Positions 25,508 to 36,140 of a stretch of DNA of 36,140 bases are shown in pieces. The stretch is from Phycisphaeraceae bacterium (lineage in GTDB: Bacteria > Planctomycetota > Phycisphaerae > Phycisphaerales > UBA1924), in assembly GCA_019636495.1 (NCBI GenBank), contig JAHBXL010000025.1, positions 1-36,140 of the forward strand, in the 5' to 3' direction. Below the pieces are notes generated by a model. It did not search any database. It was not told where the DNA came from and saw only the letters and a program-made list of their open reading frames with translations. The position numbers and the translations under genes are program-made. Numbering within the stretch: the stretch's first letter is position 1; each line of letters starts with the position of its first letter.

Positions 25508-25540
25508 AGTATCGCCGCGGAGCGGCGATGCATCCAGATC

Positions 25541-25660
25541 GGCCCCAGCGGGGCCGCGGCGTGTAGCCACGGGTGGAGCGCAGTCCGACGACAGGCGGAC
25601 GAAGCGGAACCCGTGGAGAGGAGTGTGTTCTGTCCTTCCTGCCCCGGAGGGGCAGAGGAA
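25541..25660 (+). repeat. Left copy of a multi-hairpin unit flanking the transposase gene
   Basis: Order of elements: GGCCCC-AGC-GGGGCC hairpin (25541-25555); TGTAGCCACGGGTG (25562-25575), whose core pairs with AACCCGTGG inside GCGGAACCCGTGG (25604-25616), enclosing a small GTCCG/CGGAC stem; then a GCCCC-GGA-GGGGC hairpin near 25641-25653. Each element recurs, on the opposite strand and in mirrored order, on the other side of the transposase gene. The exact ends are approximate. Confidence 0.75.
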
Positions 25661-25680
25661 CTGCCCGACGAGGCGGCGGC

Positions 25681-26133
25681 TCAGTCAAACGCGTACTTCT
25701 CGTCGAACTCGATCTCGTGGAGGCGGAGCATCCGTAGAGGCTCGGACTTGAAGTCTTCCTTCCTGTGATGCTCGTGCTGCCCGGCTATGTGCGTCTTGAC
25801 AGCCCCCTCCTGCGACTTGCTGACCGAGAACACGCTGTATCCCTCCTGCCACGCGAAAGCGGCATGCTTGGGAAATGTGTCGTGGATCCACTTTGACGAA
25901 CTGGCCTTGACCGCGCGCATCAAGTCTGACACTGTGGCATCGGGCCGCCACCGCATGTAGATGTGCACATGGTCCTCGACGCCGCCGATGTCGTAGAGCA
26001 CGCCCTTCTCGGCCCGGACGATGCCGCCGATGTATGGATAGAGGCGCTCGGCGATGTCCGCAGTGATCCACGGCGTCCGGTGCTTGGTGCTGAAAACGAT
26101 GTGCAGAAGAACCTGTGAGTAGGTGCGGGGCAT
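25681..26133 (-). CDS. IS200/IS605-type (REP-associated) Y1 transposase, probably catalytically altered
   Basis: 150 residues from ATG 26133, with GAAAGG upstream; full length for the family. It matches the Y1 transposase pattern from start (SQVLLHIVFSTKHRTPWI) to end (LRLHEIEFDEKYAFD). The metal-binding HUH motif is present as His55-Val-His57 in GVEDHVHIYMRW, and DLMRAVKASSSKWIHDTFP and FAWQEGYSVFSVS follow. The catalytic motif of this class is Tyr-x-x-x-Gln. Here it reads His115-Ile-Ala-Gly-Gln119 (VKTHIAGQHEHHR), with codon CAC at 25791-25789, so the nucleophilic Tyr has become His by what could be one T-to-C change. Unless another Tyr substitutes, the enzyme cannot make the covalent DNA link. 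Inverted hairpin units flank the gene. Confidence 0.9.
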   Translation of the reverse strand: MPRTYSQVLLHIVFSTKHRTPWITADIAERLYPYIGGIVRAEKGVLYDIGGVEDHVHIYMRWRPDATVSDLMRAVKASSSKWIHDTFPKHAAFAWQEGYSVFSVSKSQEGAVKTHIAGQHEHHRKEDFKSEPLRMLRLHEIEFDEKYAFD

Positions 26134-26159
26134 CGTTGGCCTTTCGCTGGACGCGGAAA

Positions 26160-26281
26160 CTCCTCCGCCCCGCCGGGGCGGGAAGAGGATAAGAGAATCA
26201 CGGTTCCACGGGTTCCGCATCGGGCGGCTTCGCCGCCGCGCCGCTTCACCCGTGGCTACAGCCCGCGGCCCCTTCGGGGCC
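26160..26281 (-). repeat. Right copy of the multi-hairpin unit flanking the transposase gene
   Basis: Mirror image of the left unit: GCCCCGCCGGGGC hairpin near 26167-26180, CCACGGGTTCCGC (26206-26218), a GGCGGCTTCGCCGCC hairpin (26223-26237), CACCCGTGGCTACA (26247-26260), and GGCCCC-TTC-GGGGCC (26267-26281). The 14-base and 13-base blocks match the left copy exactly as reverse complements. The inner hairpin differs in sequence but not in position, which suggests the structure is what is preserved. Confidence 0.75.
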
Positions 26282-26293
26282 AAGAGATACAAC

Positions 26294-26992
26294 TTATGTC
26301 TGGCCCACCCACCCCCTCGACTTCTCCGCCCCCTTCTTCACCAGCAGCCGAAACGTCACCATCCCCCCCACCATCAGCAGCACCGAGCCCGCGGTGTGCC
26401 AGGGCAACATCCTCCCCCTGTCCGCGGCATCAAAGGCAATCACATCCCACAGCGTGTGCAGCGCCATCGCCCCCAGCAGGCAGCCCGTCAGCCACCACCA
26501 GCCGCTCCGCGTGCGCAGCACCTTCACAAACCCCACGCCGAATCCGCCGATGCCGCCCATGACCAGGTGGCCCATGAGGCGGACGGGCTCGGAGGCGGGC
26601 AGGAACGGCTCGGCCGAGGGCCAGCCGATGTGCATGATCGACTCATAGATGGCCGCACCGAGGCCCGCGAACGCGCCGTAGATCGCGCCATCGAGCGGGT
26701 CGTTGAACCACTTGGGTCGGGCCAGCGCGACCGCGGCGACGACGGCGATCTTGGCGAGTTCTTCGGTGGTGCCCGCCGCGAGCGCGAGCCAGAGGTTGAA
26801 GTGCTCGCCGATGGCGGTGCCCATCCAGGCCATGAAGGCGACCTGCACCAGCCCGGCGAGGTGGAGGCCGATCGCGCCGCCGATGAGCGCAAGGAGGATG
26901 GCGTGCGGCGGCTCGCGATCGTAGAGGTCGTAGCGATACACCTGCGCGCCGATGGCGACAGAGCAGAGCAGGAGTGTGGCGTAGAGCAACAT
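26294..26992 (-). CDS. PrsW-family intramembrane metalloprotease
   Basis: 232 residues from ATG 26992, chosen because the hydrophobic N-terminus begins there (LLYATLLLCSVAIGAQVYRYDLYDREPP); no clear ribosome site is visible. Seven or so membrane segments. The family's conserved positions are present: Glu77-Glu78 in TTEELAKIAVV, Glu117 in GAAIYESIMH, and His179-x-x-x-Asp183 in ALHTLWDVIAF. PrsW in Bacillus cuts an anti-sigma factor at site 1; many other members have unknown targets. No anti-sigma or sigma gene is next to it here. The gene ends only 12 bases from the right-hand transposase repeat, and its leader is a repeat-filled 150-base gap after rsmG. Family assignment is good; substrate unknown. 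Confidence 0.85.
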   Translation of the reverse strand: MLLYATLLLCSVAIGAQVYRYDLYDREPPHAILLALIGGAIGLHLAGLVQVAFMAWMGTAIGEHFNLWLALAAGTTEELAKIAVVAAVALARPKWFNDPLDGAIYGAFAGLGAAIYESIMHIGWPSAEPFLPASEPVRLMGHLVMGGIGGFGVGFVKVLRTRSGWWWLTGCLLGAMALHTLWDVIAFDAADRGRMLPWHTAGSVLLMVGGMVTFRLLVKKGAEKSRGWVGQT

Positions 26993-26997
26993 GGGGC

Positions 26998-27147
26998 GAT
27001 GTCGGATGTCGGATGTCAAAGCAGCATACCGACTTCCGAATCTACGTCCGCGACACGGACCCCGAGACCCGGACCCCGGACCCCGAGACAAGGAACCCGC
27101 CCGCGCTCTAACTTCCCACATCCCATATCCGACATCCCACATCACCC
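26998..27147. repeat. Repeat-filled gap between rsmG and the PrsW-type gene
   Basis: Three GGATGTC-like units (26998-27017) face an inverted set of related units (CCCACATCCCATATCCGACATCCCAC region, 27115-27147) that covers the rsmG stop. Between them is a C-rich stretch with runs at 27060-27063, 27068-27070, 27074-27077 and 27081-27084, separated by GAGA, GGA and GGA. On the minus strand, the transcribed strand sense for the PrsW gene, this is a four-run G-quadruplex pattern. Confidence 0.65.
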
Positions 27148-27936
27148 GATCCCGATCGGCTTGCGCGACGGCTCGCCATCTTTCCGCGGATAGTCTCGCG
27201 GCGTTCTGCTCGCCTTTTCCAGCACCACGATCCGGCCCGTCGGCGTCTGCACCGTCTCGGCGTGCCGCAGGCCCATCACACCCATCGCCTTGCCGGCCTC
27301 CTCCAGTTCCTGCTCGGCCTTGGCGCCCTTCACCGCGAGCACAAAGCCGCCCGGCCGCGCGAACGCGCCGAGCAGTTCGACCAGCACGGCCAGGTGCCCC
27401 AGCGCGCGGGCGATGGCCGCGTCGTAGACCTCTCGCCGCGAGTTGATGCGGCCATCGTTCTTGCTGCCGCGATGGTGCGCGACCGTCTCGGCGCGGCCCT
27501 GGATCACTTCGACGTTCTTGAGCGAGAGCGCTGCCGCGGCGGATCGCAGGAACTCGCACTTCTTGCCTGTCGCCTCGAGCAGCGTGAACTTCGCCTCGGG
27601 CATGACAATCGCCAGCGGGAGCGCGGGCACGCCGCCGCCCGAGCCGACATCGATGATGCGCAGGTGCGTTGCGCCCCCCCGGCCCTCGGCCGGCTCGATG
27701 CTCGCCAGCACCGGCACCAGCGTCAGCGCATCAAAGATGTGCTTCACCCACGCTTGCGCCGGATCGGTGATCGCGGTGAGATTGGTCAACTCGTTGGCGC
27801 GGAGCAGGAGCGCGAGAAACAGCCCGAGACGCTCGAGGTCGCCTGGCTCAAACTCGATCCCCAGTTCCGCGGCCATCGCCAGAAACTCCGGCGTTGGAGC
27901 GAGCGGTTCGAGGGGCGGGGTTTGCATTTCGGGCAT
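27142..27936 (-). CDS. rsmG: 16S rRNA (guanine-N7) methyltransferase RsmG
   Basis: 264 residues from ATG 27936; an ATG three codons later (27927) is also possible and there is no strong ribosome site. The SAM-binding motif is clear (LRIIDVGSGGGVPALPLAI), preceded by the family's RANELTNLTAITDPAQAWVKHIFDALTL and followed by FTLLEATGKKCEFLRSAAAALSL and the EVYDAAIARALGHLAVLVEL region. RsmG methylates G527 (E. coli numbering) of 16S rRNA in the 30S subunit; its loss gives low-level streptomycin resistance. An insertion of about ten charged residues (HHRGSKNDGRINSRR) sits before EVYDAAIARA. It is transcribed away from dnaK. It is not beside gidA or parAB, so it is not at an origin-type cluster. 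Confidence 0.92.
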   Translation of the reverse strand: MPEMQTPPLEPLAPTPEFLAMAAELGIEFEPGDLERLGLFLALLLRANELTNLTAITDPAQAWVKHIFDALTLVPVLASIEPAEGRGGATHLRIIDVGSGGGVPALPLAIVMPEAKFTLLEATGKKCEFLRSAAAALSLKNVEVIQGRAETVAHHRGSKNDGRINSRREVYDAAIARALGHLAVLVELLGAFARPGGFVLAVKGAKAEQELEEAGKAMGVMGLRHAETVQTPTGRIVVLEKASRTPRDYPRKDGEPSRKPIGIG

Positions 27937-28181
27937 TGGCAGGAGTGTACTCTCAGAAACCGAACGGCCGTGCACACGCCCGCCGTCACGAGGCCTGCCG
28001 AAACGGCAGGCCATGCGTGAAGGCAGCGCGATTTTGCACTCGTCTGCGGCGACGTTCGGGCGTTTCGCGGCAGGTCCCGGGCCCGTTGGGACAGCAGGTC
28101 TGGCATCGGAGTTGCCAACCACCCATTGCCTGCGCGGCGGCCAATGAAGTGCCCGCCGCCCTGCCGGCAAGGAGCAGACCC
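27937..28181. other. Divergent intergenic region rsmG-dnaK with a perfect hairpin
   Basis: The 245 bases hold both promoters. GGCCTGCCG (27992-28000), loop AAA, and CGGCAGGCC (28004-28012) form a perfect 9-bp hairpin. AAGGAG (28169-28174) is a strong ribosome site for dnaK. TTTGCACTC near 28032 resembles one half of a CIRCE heat-shock operator, but the other half is missing, so I do not call it. No sigma-32-like or -10/-35 pair is convincing. Confidence 0.5.
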
Positions 28182-30113
<1,932 letters not shown>

Positions 30114-30127
30114 TCCGCCTGATGTGG

Positions 30128-30235
30128 CATGGGCGTCCCGCCCATGAGCCTTTGAAGCGGGCGTCCCGCTCCTGAGCGGTTGAAGCAGGCGTCATGCTTG
30201 CGCTATTACAAATCAACATGGCCGGGACGGCCATG
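30128..30235. repeat. Four short palindromes downstream of dnaK
   Basis: CATGGGCG/CGCCCATG (30128-30146, loop TCC), AGCGGG/CCCGCT (30156-30170, loop CGT), AAGCA/TGCTT (30183-30199) and CATGGCCG/CGGCCATG (30217-30235, loop GGA). Three share the central GCGTC or its reverse, so they look like related dispersed units. The AT-rich stretch CTATTACAAATCAAC between the last two is unusual for this DNA. Confidence 0.75.
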
Positions 30236-30238
30236 CCA

Positions 30239-30264
30239 CCCCACCCCCCACCCCCCACCCCCCA
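30239..30264. repeat. CCCCCCA heptamer tract (G-quadruplex pattern on the minus strand)
   Basis: CCCC-A then three CCCCCC-A units (30239-30264) lie directly before the dnaK terminator. On the minus strand this gives four G-runs of four to six separated by single T, one of the strongest quadruplex patterns possible. The tract length is likely to vary by slippage. Confidence 0.8.
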
Positions 30265-30265
30265 C

Positions 30266-30291
30266 AACCCCCGCTCACGCGGGGGTTTTTT
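30266..30291 (+). terminator. Intrinsic terminator of dnaK
   Basis: CCCCCGC (30268-30274), loop TCAC, GCGGGGG (30279-30285), flanked by AA and TTTTTT (30286-30291). A 7-bp GC stem followed by six T is a textbook rho-independent terminator on the plus strand. It ends 75 bases before the tRNA-Ser gene, which therefore needs its own promoter. Confidence 0.93.
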
Positions 30292-30366
30292 CTGCGCCAA
30301 GTGCCGTTGCGCGCGATGTCCGTTTGACCTTCCCCCGCCGCGCCCCAACGATTGCCCACTCCCGCC

Positions 30367-30454
30367 GGAGAGGTGGCAGAGTGGTTGAACGCGCTGGTCT
30401 CGAAAACCAGTATGGCGCTAGTCGTCATCGGGGGTTCGAATCCCCCCCTCTCCG
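30367..30454 (+). tRNA. tRNA-Ser, anticodon CGA
   Basis: The acceptor stem GGAGAGG (30367-30373) pairs with CCTCTCC (30447-30453), with G as discriminator. The anticodon arm is CTGGT-CTCGAAA-ACCAG, giving anticodon CGA (codon UCG). A long variable arm of class II (about 18 bases) and the T arm GGGGGTTCGAATCCCCC complete it. CCA is not encoded. The stop codon of the convergent SLC13 gene begins six bases beyond the 3' end. Confidence 0.96.
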
Positions 30455-30459
30455 CTTGT

Positions 30460-32046
30460 TCACCTGGCGCTCGCGACCGCGACGATGCCGTCACCCACGA
30501 TCATCGTCGCTACGGTGATCAGTACGATGCCGATGATGTTCAGGCCCAGGCCCGCGCGGGCCATCTGCCCGATGCGCACGCGGCCGGAGCCGAATACGAT
30601 CGCGTTCGGCGGCGTCGCCACCGGCAGCATGAATGCCATGCTCGCCGCGACCGCCGCGGGAACCACCAGACGCATCGGGTCGACACCCAGCGACGGCGCC
30701 GCCGCGGCGAGGATCGGCAGCAGCGCGGTCGTCACCGCCGTGTTGCTCGTCAGTTCGGTCAGGAAGATGACCACGGCGCAGACAATCAACACCGCCATCC
30801 ACAGCGGCAAGCGGCCCAGCCCGCCGAGCATCTGGCCGATGTAGGCATCGACGCCGTTGGCGGTGATCGCCGCGGCCAGACTCAGCCCGCCGCCGAAGAG
30901 CAGCAGCACGCCCCACGGCAGTCGTTCGGCGGTGGGCCAGTCCATAGCGAAGACACGCTCGCGGGGACGCACGGGAATGACGAACAGCGCGAGCGCGGCG
31001 AGCACGGCGATCGTCGAATCGTTCAGCCCATGCAGTGCGCGGGCCAGCGCGGGCAGCACGTCGCCGCCGTGCCCGCCCGCGGCCAGACTCTCGCCCCATT
31101 CGTTCAGCAGCGGGCGCGTCAGCCACAGCGTGACCGTGCACAGAAAGACACCGAAGACCGTCCACTCGCCGCGGCTCATCGGCCCCAGCGCAGCGAACTC
31201 GGCGCGGATCATCTCGCGCCCGCCGGGGATGGTCTTGAGGCGCACCGGCTGGCTGATGCAGGTCATGTAGAGCCAGGCCAGCGGCAGATACGCCGCGACG
31301 ATCGGCAGGCCGAGCATGAGCCAGTTGGCGAACCCGATCTCGCGTCCGAGTTCGCGCGCGACGAAGCCCTTCATGATCGCGTTGGGCGCGGTGCCGATGA
31401 GCGTCGCGACGCCGCCGATGCTCGCGGCGTAGGCGATGCCCAGCAGCAGCGTGGAGTCGAAGTTCGGATCGGGCGATCGGATGTCGCGCTCGGGCGTGCC
31501 CGGCGCGGCGTGCCGCGCGGCGACCAGCCCGATCACACTCAGCGCGATCGGCAGCATCATGATCGTCGTCGAGGTGTTGTTCACCCACATGCTGATGAGC
31601 GCGCTGGCGAGCATGAACCCGCCGATCAGGCGCTTGGGCCCGGTGCCCACCATCAGCACCACCAGCAGCGCGATCCGCTTGTGCAGGCCCCAGCGCTCCA
31701 TCCCCAGGCCGAGGATAAAGCCGCCGAGAAAGAGGAAGATCACCGAATCGGCGTATGGCGCGGCGGCGCGGGACATGGTCGCAGCGCCCGTCAGCGGGAA
31801 CAACACCAGCGGCAGCAGCGCGGTCGCGCTCAGCGGGATCGCCTCACTCAGCCACCACACGGCCATCAGCGCGCCCACCGAAGCCGTCGCCCGCCCCGTG
31901 TCGCTCAGACCCGTCAGCACACCGTCGGGCCCGACCGCCTGCCGCGGCAGAAGCATGAACACGAACACCGCGACGATGGGCCCGGCCAACAGGCCGATCC
32001 AACTGACAATCGCGGCGATGTCCGGCGGTCGGCGCTCGGCGGTCAT
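30460..32046 (-). CDS. SLC13/DASS-family sodium-coupled anion or dicarboxylate transporter
   Basis: 528 residues from ATG 32046; the start is set by the beginning of the hydrophobic region, as no good ribosome site is seen. More than ten membrane segments. The two clamshell motifs of the family are visible: NNTSTTIMMLPIALSVIG in the first half and SNTAVTTALLPILAA in the second. VATLIGTAPNAIMKGF and LPVATPPNAIVFGSG are the paired substrate/sodium loops, and ALMAVWWLSEAIPLSATALLPLVLFPLTG is near the start. Likely substrates are C4-dicarboxylates, citrate or sulfate, taken up with sodium; the sequence alone does not decide. It is enclosed by two convergent tRNA-Ser genes. No catabolic or regulatory partner is adjacent. 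Confidence 0.92.
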   Translation of the reverse strand: MTAERRPPDIAAIVSWIGLLAGPIVAVFVFMLLPRQAVGPDGVLTGLSDTGRATASVGALMAVWWLSEAIPLSATALLPLVLFPLTGAATMSRAAAPYADSVIFLFLGGFILGLGMERWGLHKRIALLVVLMVGTGPKRLIGGFMLASALISMWVNNTSTTIMMLPIALSVIGLVAARHAAPGTPERDIRSPDPNFDSTLLLGIAYAASIGGVATLIGTAPNAIMKGFVARELGREIGFANWLMLGLPIVAAYLPLAWLYMTCISQPVRLKTIPGGREMIRAEFAALGPMSRGEWTVFGVFLCTVTLWLTRPLLNEWGESLAAGGHGGDVLPALARALHGLNDSTIAVLAALALFVIPVRPRERVFAMDWPTAERLPWGVLLLFGGGLSLAAAITANGVDAYIGQMLGGLGRLPLWMAVLIVCAVVIFLTELTSNTAVTTALLPILAAAAPSLGVDPMRLVVPAAVAASMAFMLPVATPPNAIVFGSGRVRIGQMARAGLGLNIIGIVLITVATMIVGDGIVAVASAR

Positions 32047-32113
32047 GCCCCGCAGGGTACCCCGCACGCGCCGCGGCGGCGCACACACAGCCCCGCGATG
32101 ACCGATCGACAAG

Positions 32114-32200
32114 CGGTGGGGAGGGGATTCGAACCCCTGAACGACTGACGCCGTTACCGGTTTTCAAGACCGGCGCATTCGACCACTCTGCCACCCCACC
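32114..32200 (-). tRNA. tRNA-Ser, anticodon UGA
   Basis: Read on the minus strand: acceptor GGTGGGG/CCCCACC with discriminator G, D arm GGCAGAGTGGTCGAATGCGC, anticodon arm CCGGT-CTTGAAA-ACCGG giving anticodon TGA (codon UCA), a class II variable arm, and T arm AGGGGTTCGAATCCCCT. CCA is not encoded. It lies 67 bases upstream of the SLC13 start on the same strand and could share transcription with it. Confidence 0.96.
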
Positions 32201-32239
32201 GGGGGTGCGCGGCGTGAGCACTCTCCGCGCCGACGGTAA

Positions 32240-32752
32240 TCATACGGCCGCGCGCCCGCCCGCCCTGCGCCACGCGCTCACCTGCCCCAGATGCCCGGCC
32301 TCATGATCGAGCATCAGGTGGACCAGCGCATCGGCCACCAGCGGGAATCGCTTCTCCCACCGCTTCAGCGGGATCGGCCGCGCCAGCGCCGGAGCATCCG
32401 CCCCCTCGAGCGCTCGGGCCAGTTCGTCGTGCCCGGCGAAGTACGCCGCGAGCAGTTCCTGCTTCGGCAGGTACGCCGCGCGATCGCTCATCGGTCGCGA
32501 GTCCTTGCCGAACGGGCTCTTGATCGGATCGGCGAACTCGCCTTCTTTCGCGCCGCGCAGGATCGCTGTCAGCACCGGCGGATAGAGCGACAAGTGGCTG
32601 AAGACCCACGCGGGGTGGTTCATCACCACGCCGGGCACGGGCTGGCTCCTCATGTCGGCGTCGGAGAGGTCCGCCGTCAGCCGCGCGGCGTAGTCGCGCT
32701 GCGCGGCCCACGAGTTCAGGATTGCCCCGACCAGCACGCGGGTCTCGTTCAT
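32240..32752 (-). CDS. DinB-like four-helix metal-binding protein
   Basis: 170 residues from ATG 32752. The pattern of a DinB/YfiT-type four-helix bundle is present: an N-terminal helix, then MNHPAWVFSHLSLY with His46 and His53, and the last helix LVHLMLDHEAGHLGQVSAWRR with His150 and His154 as likely metal ligands. Proteins of this group are often divalent-metal-dependent thiol transferases or related enzymes and are cytoplasmic. This is not the DNA polymerase IV also called DinB. It follows the terminator of the upstream secreted-protein gene and precedes the tRNA-Ser(UGA) by 39 bases. The exact reaction cannot be named. Confidence 0.82.
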   Translation of the reverse strand: MNETRVLVGAILNSWAAQRDYAARLTADLSDADMRSQPVPGVVMNHPAWVFSHLSLYPPVLTAILRGAKEGEFADPIKSPFGKDSRPMSDRAAYLPKQELLAAYFAGHDELARALEGADAPALARPIPLKRWEKRFPLVADALVHLMLDHEAGHLGQVSAWRRAGGRAAV

Positions 32753-32822
32753 GGGCGGACTGTAGTGCGCGCGCGTGTCGCGGCGGTGCGGAAGCCGCCG
32801 CGGCCACATCCTGCCGCGCAGC

Positions 32823-32855
32823 AAAAAGGCCCCTCTCCTTCTCGGGAGAGAGGCC
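32823..32855 (-). terminator. Intrinsic terminator of the 983-residue secreted-protein gene
   Basis: On the minus strand GGCCTCTCTCC (32855-32845), loop CGAGAA, GGAGAGGGGCC (32838-32828), then TTTTT (32827-32823). The 11-bp stem has one G-U pair. It lies 113 bases after the stop at 32968 and 71 bases before the DinB-like start. The gap between (32856-32967) shows nothing else. Confidence 0.88.
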
Positions 32856-32967
32856 CAAGGAGCACCAGACGGCCGCCCGTCGGGCAATCGTCAGGCCGAG
32901 ACGCCCGGTCCGCGAGCGTGCCCGGCTGCCGATCGCAGTCGGCCGTCCGCGCGACCACTGTCCGGGC

Positions 32968-35919
<2,952 letters not shown>

Positions 35920-36130
35920 GTTCCTGCTCCTTGCGACGGCGTGAGGCCCGAACAGGGACCCCGACTCCGCCCCGGGCCGCACGGACCACGGCCCGGGAAC
36001 GAACCGTCTGGCAGGACTTGCCGCGACAAGCGGGAATCTTGCAACGCGCAATCGAGATTCCGCGCGCGGGCCGACGGGCCCGATAATCACGGGCTTTCTC
36101 GCGCGAACGACGCGCCGCGGCCATGCGCGT
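35920..36130. other. Region upstream of the secreted duplicated-protein gene
   Basis: About 210 bases before the secreted protein on the minus strand. Apart from the ribosome site (AAGGAG near 35930) I find no convincing promoter, palindrome or small gene. Confidence 0.4.
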
Positions 36131-36140
36131 TCAGCACCCG
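36131..36140 (-). CDS. Possible last codons of another Gly-Cys-ending protein (rest outside window)
   Basis: The final ten bases on the minus strand read GGG-TGC-TGA, that is Gly-Cys-stop. These nine bases are identical to the end of the peroxidase gene (GGGTGCTGA at 2519-2511). This would fit a third protein with the same dockerin-like tail immediately upstream. Only two codons are visible, so this is a suggestion. Confidence 0.25.

Larger units (their letters stand above)
25541..26281 (-). mobile_element. IS200-like / REP-associated transposase bracketed by inverted multi-hairpin units
   Basis: A roughly 740-base module: left unit, transposase gene, right unit. The two units are inverted relative to each other, with their GGCC hairpins facing outward and their GCCCC-type hairpins facing the gene. 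Such arrangements are known for REP-associated tyrosine transposases (RAYTs), which are normally domesticated single-copy genes among REP sequences. Boundaries are inferred from the outermost matching hairpins; no target duplication is expected for this class. Confidence 0.7.

Noticed and set aside
25425..25529. CRISPR array
   Set aside because: Only three units, linkers of 19 bases that resemble each other, internal palindromes and no cas genes.
25397..25570. Upstream in-frame extension of dinG (58 more codons)
   Set aside because: The added codons run through palindromic repeats and lack conserved helicase residues. GTG 25396 begins right at the conserved N-terminus.
23462..25768. 768-codon open frame antisense to dinG
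   Set aside because: His/Arg/Pro-rich shadow frame with no recognisable domain; dinG is the coding frame.
28030..28060. CIRCE heat-shock operator before dnaK
   Set aside because: TTTGCACTC resembles the left half, but the sequence nine bases later (GACGTTCGG) does not match the right half.
14299..28181. Chromosome origin region
   Set aside because: rsmG is present, but dnaA, dnaN, gidA/mnmG, parAB and DnaA-box clusters are not visible.

Overview
The window looks like chromosomal DNA of a high-GC planctomycete, most likely of the class Phycisphaerae. The evidence is: a WD40-repeat protein kinase; a DUF1800-DUF1501 secreted protein pair; membrane proteins with a 'CGYDL...CPECG' zinc ribbon; and two secreted proteins ending in a paired dockerin-like repeat (SDIFAFL...WFAG) followed by a terminal Gly-Cys. 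Housekeeping genes (ftsK, ispD, dinG, rsmG, dnaK, two tRNA-Ser) are mixed with secreted, membrane and mobile functions. Lineage is inferred from gene content; there is no rRNA here.

Layout. 1-2488: 3' part of a Ser/Thr kinase with about 15 WD40 repeats (+). 2511-4334: secreted di-heme cytochrome c peroxidase/MauG-like protein with a dockerin-like tail (-). 4635-5576: triple zinc-ribbon membrane protein (+). 5573-6691: ada (-). 6783-8816: a small unknown gene coupled to a starch-synthase-like glycosyltransferase (-). 9012-14152: DUF1800 and DUF1501 genes in one operon (-). 14299-16469: comM/yifB, then a hicB-hicA toxin-antitoxin pair (-). 16470-22890: aldehyde dehydrogenase, ftsK, a zinc-ribbon membrane protein and ispD (+). 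22931-27936: dinG, an IS200-like (REP-associated) transposase, a PrsW-type membrane protease and rsmG (-). 28182-30454: dnaK, a repeat cluster, an intrinsic terminator and tRNA-Ser(CGA) (+). 30460-36140: SLC13-type permease, tRNA-Ser(UGA), a DinB-like protein and a 983-residue secreted duplicated protein (-), plus what may be the last codons of another Gly-Cys-ending protein at the window edge.

The least ordinary material is of two kinds. First, several unrelated families of short palindromic or low-complexity repeats sit between genes and also inside coding sequences: in frame within the aldehyde dehydrogenase and dinG, and across the stop codon of the glycosyltransferase. The IS200-like transposase is bracketed by two inverted copies of a roughly 120-base multi-hairpin unit, and its expected catalytic tyrosine is a histidine. 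Second, the Gly-Cys-ending dockerin-like tails mark a secretion or anchoring system. One tail is on a redox enzyme. The other is on a large protein made of an internal tandem duplication of about 450 residues.

Limits: everything was read by eye. Family names come from motif recognition, without searches. Promoters are hard to call in this GC-rich DNA and only one is proposed.
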